A stretch of 64,000 nucleotides of DNA, from NCBI GenBank assembly GCA_017622495.1, contig JAGAQY010000055.1, positions 1 through 64,000 on the forward strand. The letters run 5' to 3'. Below are positions 62,800 through 64,000 of the stretch, piece after piece (within the stretch, counting starts at the first letter, position 1; each line of letters begins with the position of its first letter). Under the pieces are notes generated by a model. The model was not told the origin of the DNA. It did no database searches and saw only the letters and a list, made by a program, of their open reading frames with translations. A program made the position numbers and the translations under genes. The stretch comes from Bacteroidaceae bacterium. GTDB lineage: Bacteria; Bacteroidota; Bacteroidia; Bacteroidales; Bacteroidaceae.

Positions 62800-62908
62800 T
62801 TTTGTAGACTTGTACATTTAATTGTCAATTGTCAGTTAACTTGGTTGAAGTTTGCTGCGCTCACAGAGTAATTGCAAGTGTTCTTGCATTACGTTCGCTT
62901 TCGCAAAC

Positions 62909-62958
62909 TTTGTCAATTGTCATTTTTTTTCTAATTTTGTACTCGAATACAAAATTAG
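62909..62958 (+). promoter_or_regulatory. hisS promoter overlapped by a perfect inverted repeat
   Basis: TTTG (62909-62912), 19 nt, TAATTTTG (62932-62939) is a full consensus promoter. A perfect 11-bp inverted repeat (62931-62941 with 62948-62958, 6-nt loop) covers the -7 box and ends 9 nt before the hisS ATG. Because of the symmetry, the -7 box also reads on the other strand. Confidence 0.7.
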
Positions 62959-62967
62959 AAAAATAGT

Positions 62968-64000
62968 ATGGCAACAAAACCCGGTATACCAAAGGGAACG
63001 CGCGACTTCTCTCCTGCCGAAATGGCGAAGCGCAACTATATATTCGATACTATCCGCGAGGTGTTCTACATCTTTGGCTTCCAGCCCATTGAGACCCCTG
63101 CTATGGAGAACTTCTCCACGCTGATGGGCAAGTATGGCGAGGAGGGCGACAAGCTGCTGTTCAAGATTCTCAATTCGGGCGACTGCCTCAACAAGATTGA
63201 CGACGATGAACTGCTTGAGCGCAATGCACTGAAGTTTGCAGCCAAGGTGTGCGAGAAGGGTCTCCGCTACGACCTCACCGTGCCTTTTGCCCGCTACGTG
63301 GTGGCTCACCGCGACGAGTTGTCATTCCCCTTCAAGCGCTTCCAAATACAGCCCGTGTGGCGTGCCGACCGTCCGCAGAAGGGCCGCTACCGCGAGTTCT
63401 ACCAGTGCGATGCCGATGTGGTGGGCAGCGACTCACTGCTCAACGAGGTGGACCTCGTGCAGATGATCGATGCCGTGTACCTCAAGTTTGGCATTCGCGT
63501 GAGCATCAAGATGAACAACCGCAAGATCCTCACCGGCATAGCAGAGATTATCGGTCAGGCCGACAAGATTGTGGATATCACCGTAGCTATCGACAAGCTC
63601 GACAAGATAGGGCTCGACAACGTCAATGCCGAGCTGGCCGAGAAGGGCATCCCTGCCGAGGCCATCGAGACCCTGCAGCCCATCATCCAGCTCAGTGGCG
63701 ACAACCGCTCCAAGCTGGCCACCCTGCGCACCGTGCTCGCCACCAGCGAGATTGGTCTCAAGGGAGTCGACGAGATGGAGTTTGTGCTCAACAGCCTTGA
63801 ACATCTCGACATCAAGAACGAGGTGGAGGTAGACCTCACCCTCGCTCGCGGACTCAACTACTACACCGGTACCATCTTCGAGGTCAAGGCACTCGACGTG
63901 CAGATAGGCAGTATTTCGGGTGGTGGCCGTTACGATAACCTGACGGGTATCTTCGGTATGCCCGGCGTGTCGGGCGTAGGCATCTCCTTCGGTGCCGACC
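62968..64000 (+). CDS. hisS: Histidyl-tRNA synthetase (3' end beyond the window)
   Basis: This class II synthetase attaches histidine to tRNA-His. The first 344 codons are in the window. The product begins [16 protein letters not shown]. Motif 2 is seen in [26 protein letters not shown]. The histidine-binding signature [15 protein letters not shown] lies near residues 291-305, and [10 protein letters not shown] follows. The complete family length is about 420-460 residues, so roughly 80-110 residues are missing off the right edge. The ATG at 62968 follows a clear promoter by 28 nt. Confidence 0.96.
   Translation, partial: MATKPGIPKGTRDFSPAEMAKRNYIFDTIREVFYIFGFQPIETPAMENFSTLMGKYGEEGDKLLFKILNSGDCLNKIDDDELLERNALKFAAKVCEKGLRYDLTVPFARYVVAHRDELSFPFKRFQIQPVWRADRPQKGRYREFYQCDADVVGSDSLLNEVDLVQMIDAVYLKFGIRVSIKMNNRKILTGIAEIIGQADKIVDITVAIDKLDKIGLDNVNAELAEKGIPAEAIETLQPIIQLSGDNRSKLATLRTVLATSEIGLKGVDEMEFVLNSLEHLDIKNEVEVDLTLARGLNYYTGTIFEVKALDVQIGSISGGGRYDNLTGIFGMPGVSGVGISFGAD

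Overview
The window is a chromosomal segment of a Bacteroidales bacterium, and a Prevotella/Paraprevotella-like member of that order is the best guess. Three things support this. Promoters match the Bacteroidetes TTTG / TAnnTTTG consensus. Most genes start without a Shine-Dalgarno sequence. The secreted proteins have Bacteroidetes hallmarks: type IX secretion C-terminal domains, BACON, SusD, and a lipoprotein with acidic residues after the lipid-bearing cysteine. Several type IX cargo proteins make a classical Bacteroides less likely. No tRNA, rRNA, CRISPR array or insertion-sequence transposase was recognised.

Layout. 1-9300: ruvB (-), an M16 zinc protease, the 2-oxoacid:ferredoxin oxidoreductase genes korA and korB split by a GxxExxY gene inside ~148-bp direct repeats, and ATP-type phosphoenolpyruvate carboxykinase. 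9300-12800 (-): a gamma-carbonic-anhydrase-like protein, a lipid A acyltransferase-like protein and an MsbA-like ABC exporter, together a lipid/LPS module. 12800-16700 (-): a tight four-gene surface-glycan operon (GT4, LicD, Stealth phosphotransferase, GT2), with a remnant of a second Stealth gene upstream. 17400-34560: an AraC-type regulator diverging from a surface block. That block has a 3189-residue type IX secreted multidomain protein, a lipoprotein made of four tandem repeats that also occur in the giant protein, an OmpA-family barrel, then three more exported proteins ending in a BACON-SusD fusion without a SusC partner. 34884-53043: the rpsL-rpsG-fusA cluster joined to the S10/spc/alpha ribosomal operons, including secY, map, infA, rpmJ and rpoA. 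53044-64000: an M49 dipeptidyl-peptidase III lipoprotein, an AlkD-like HEAT protein, fur overlapping purA, a membrane zinc protease, a 1264-residue type IX secreted repeat protein, and the start of hisS, which runs off the right edge.

How the genes work together. The ribosomal block is a standard growth-linked unit with strong terminators at its ends. Central metabolism is represented by korAB and pckA, typical of anaerobic succinate-forming Bacteroidales. The remainder builds the cell envelope: lipid A modification and export, phosphate-linked glycan decoration, and a surface assembly that may tie a giant adhesin to an outer-membrane lipoprotein and to peptidoglycan through OmpA.

The least explained signals are intergenic. 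One family of repeat arrays has an exact 22-bp period and occurs at three loci; a second, unrelated 22-bp-period array lies at the left edge. A class of inverted repeats built of 7-10-nt units sits at many operon boundaries, some with a common core resembling CCATTCGGAC. The GxxExxY gene is bounded by repeats of the same general design. These, and the giant-protein/repeat-lipoprotein/OmpA locus, are the best candidates for undescribed biology.
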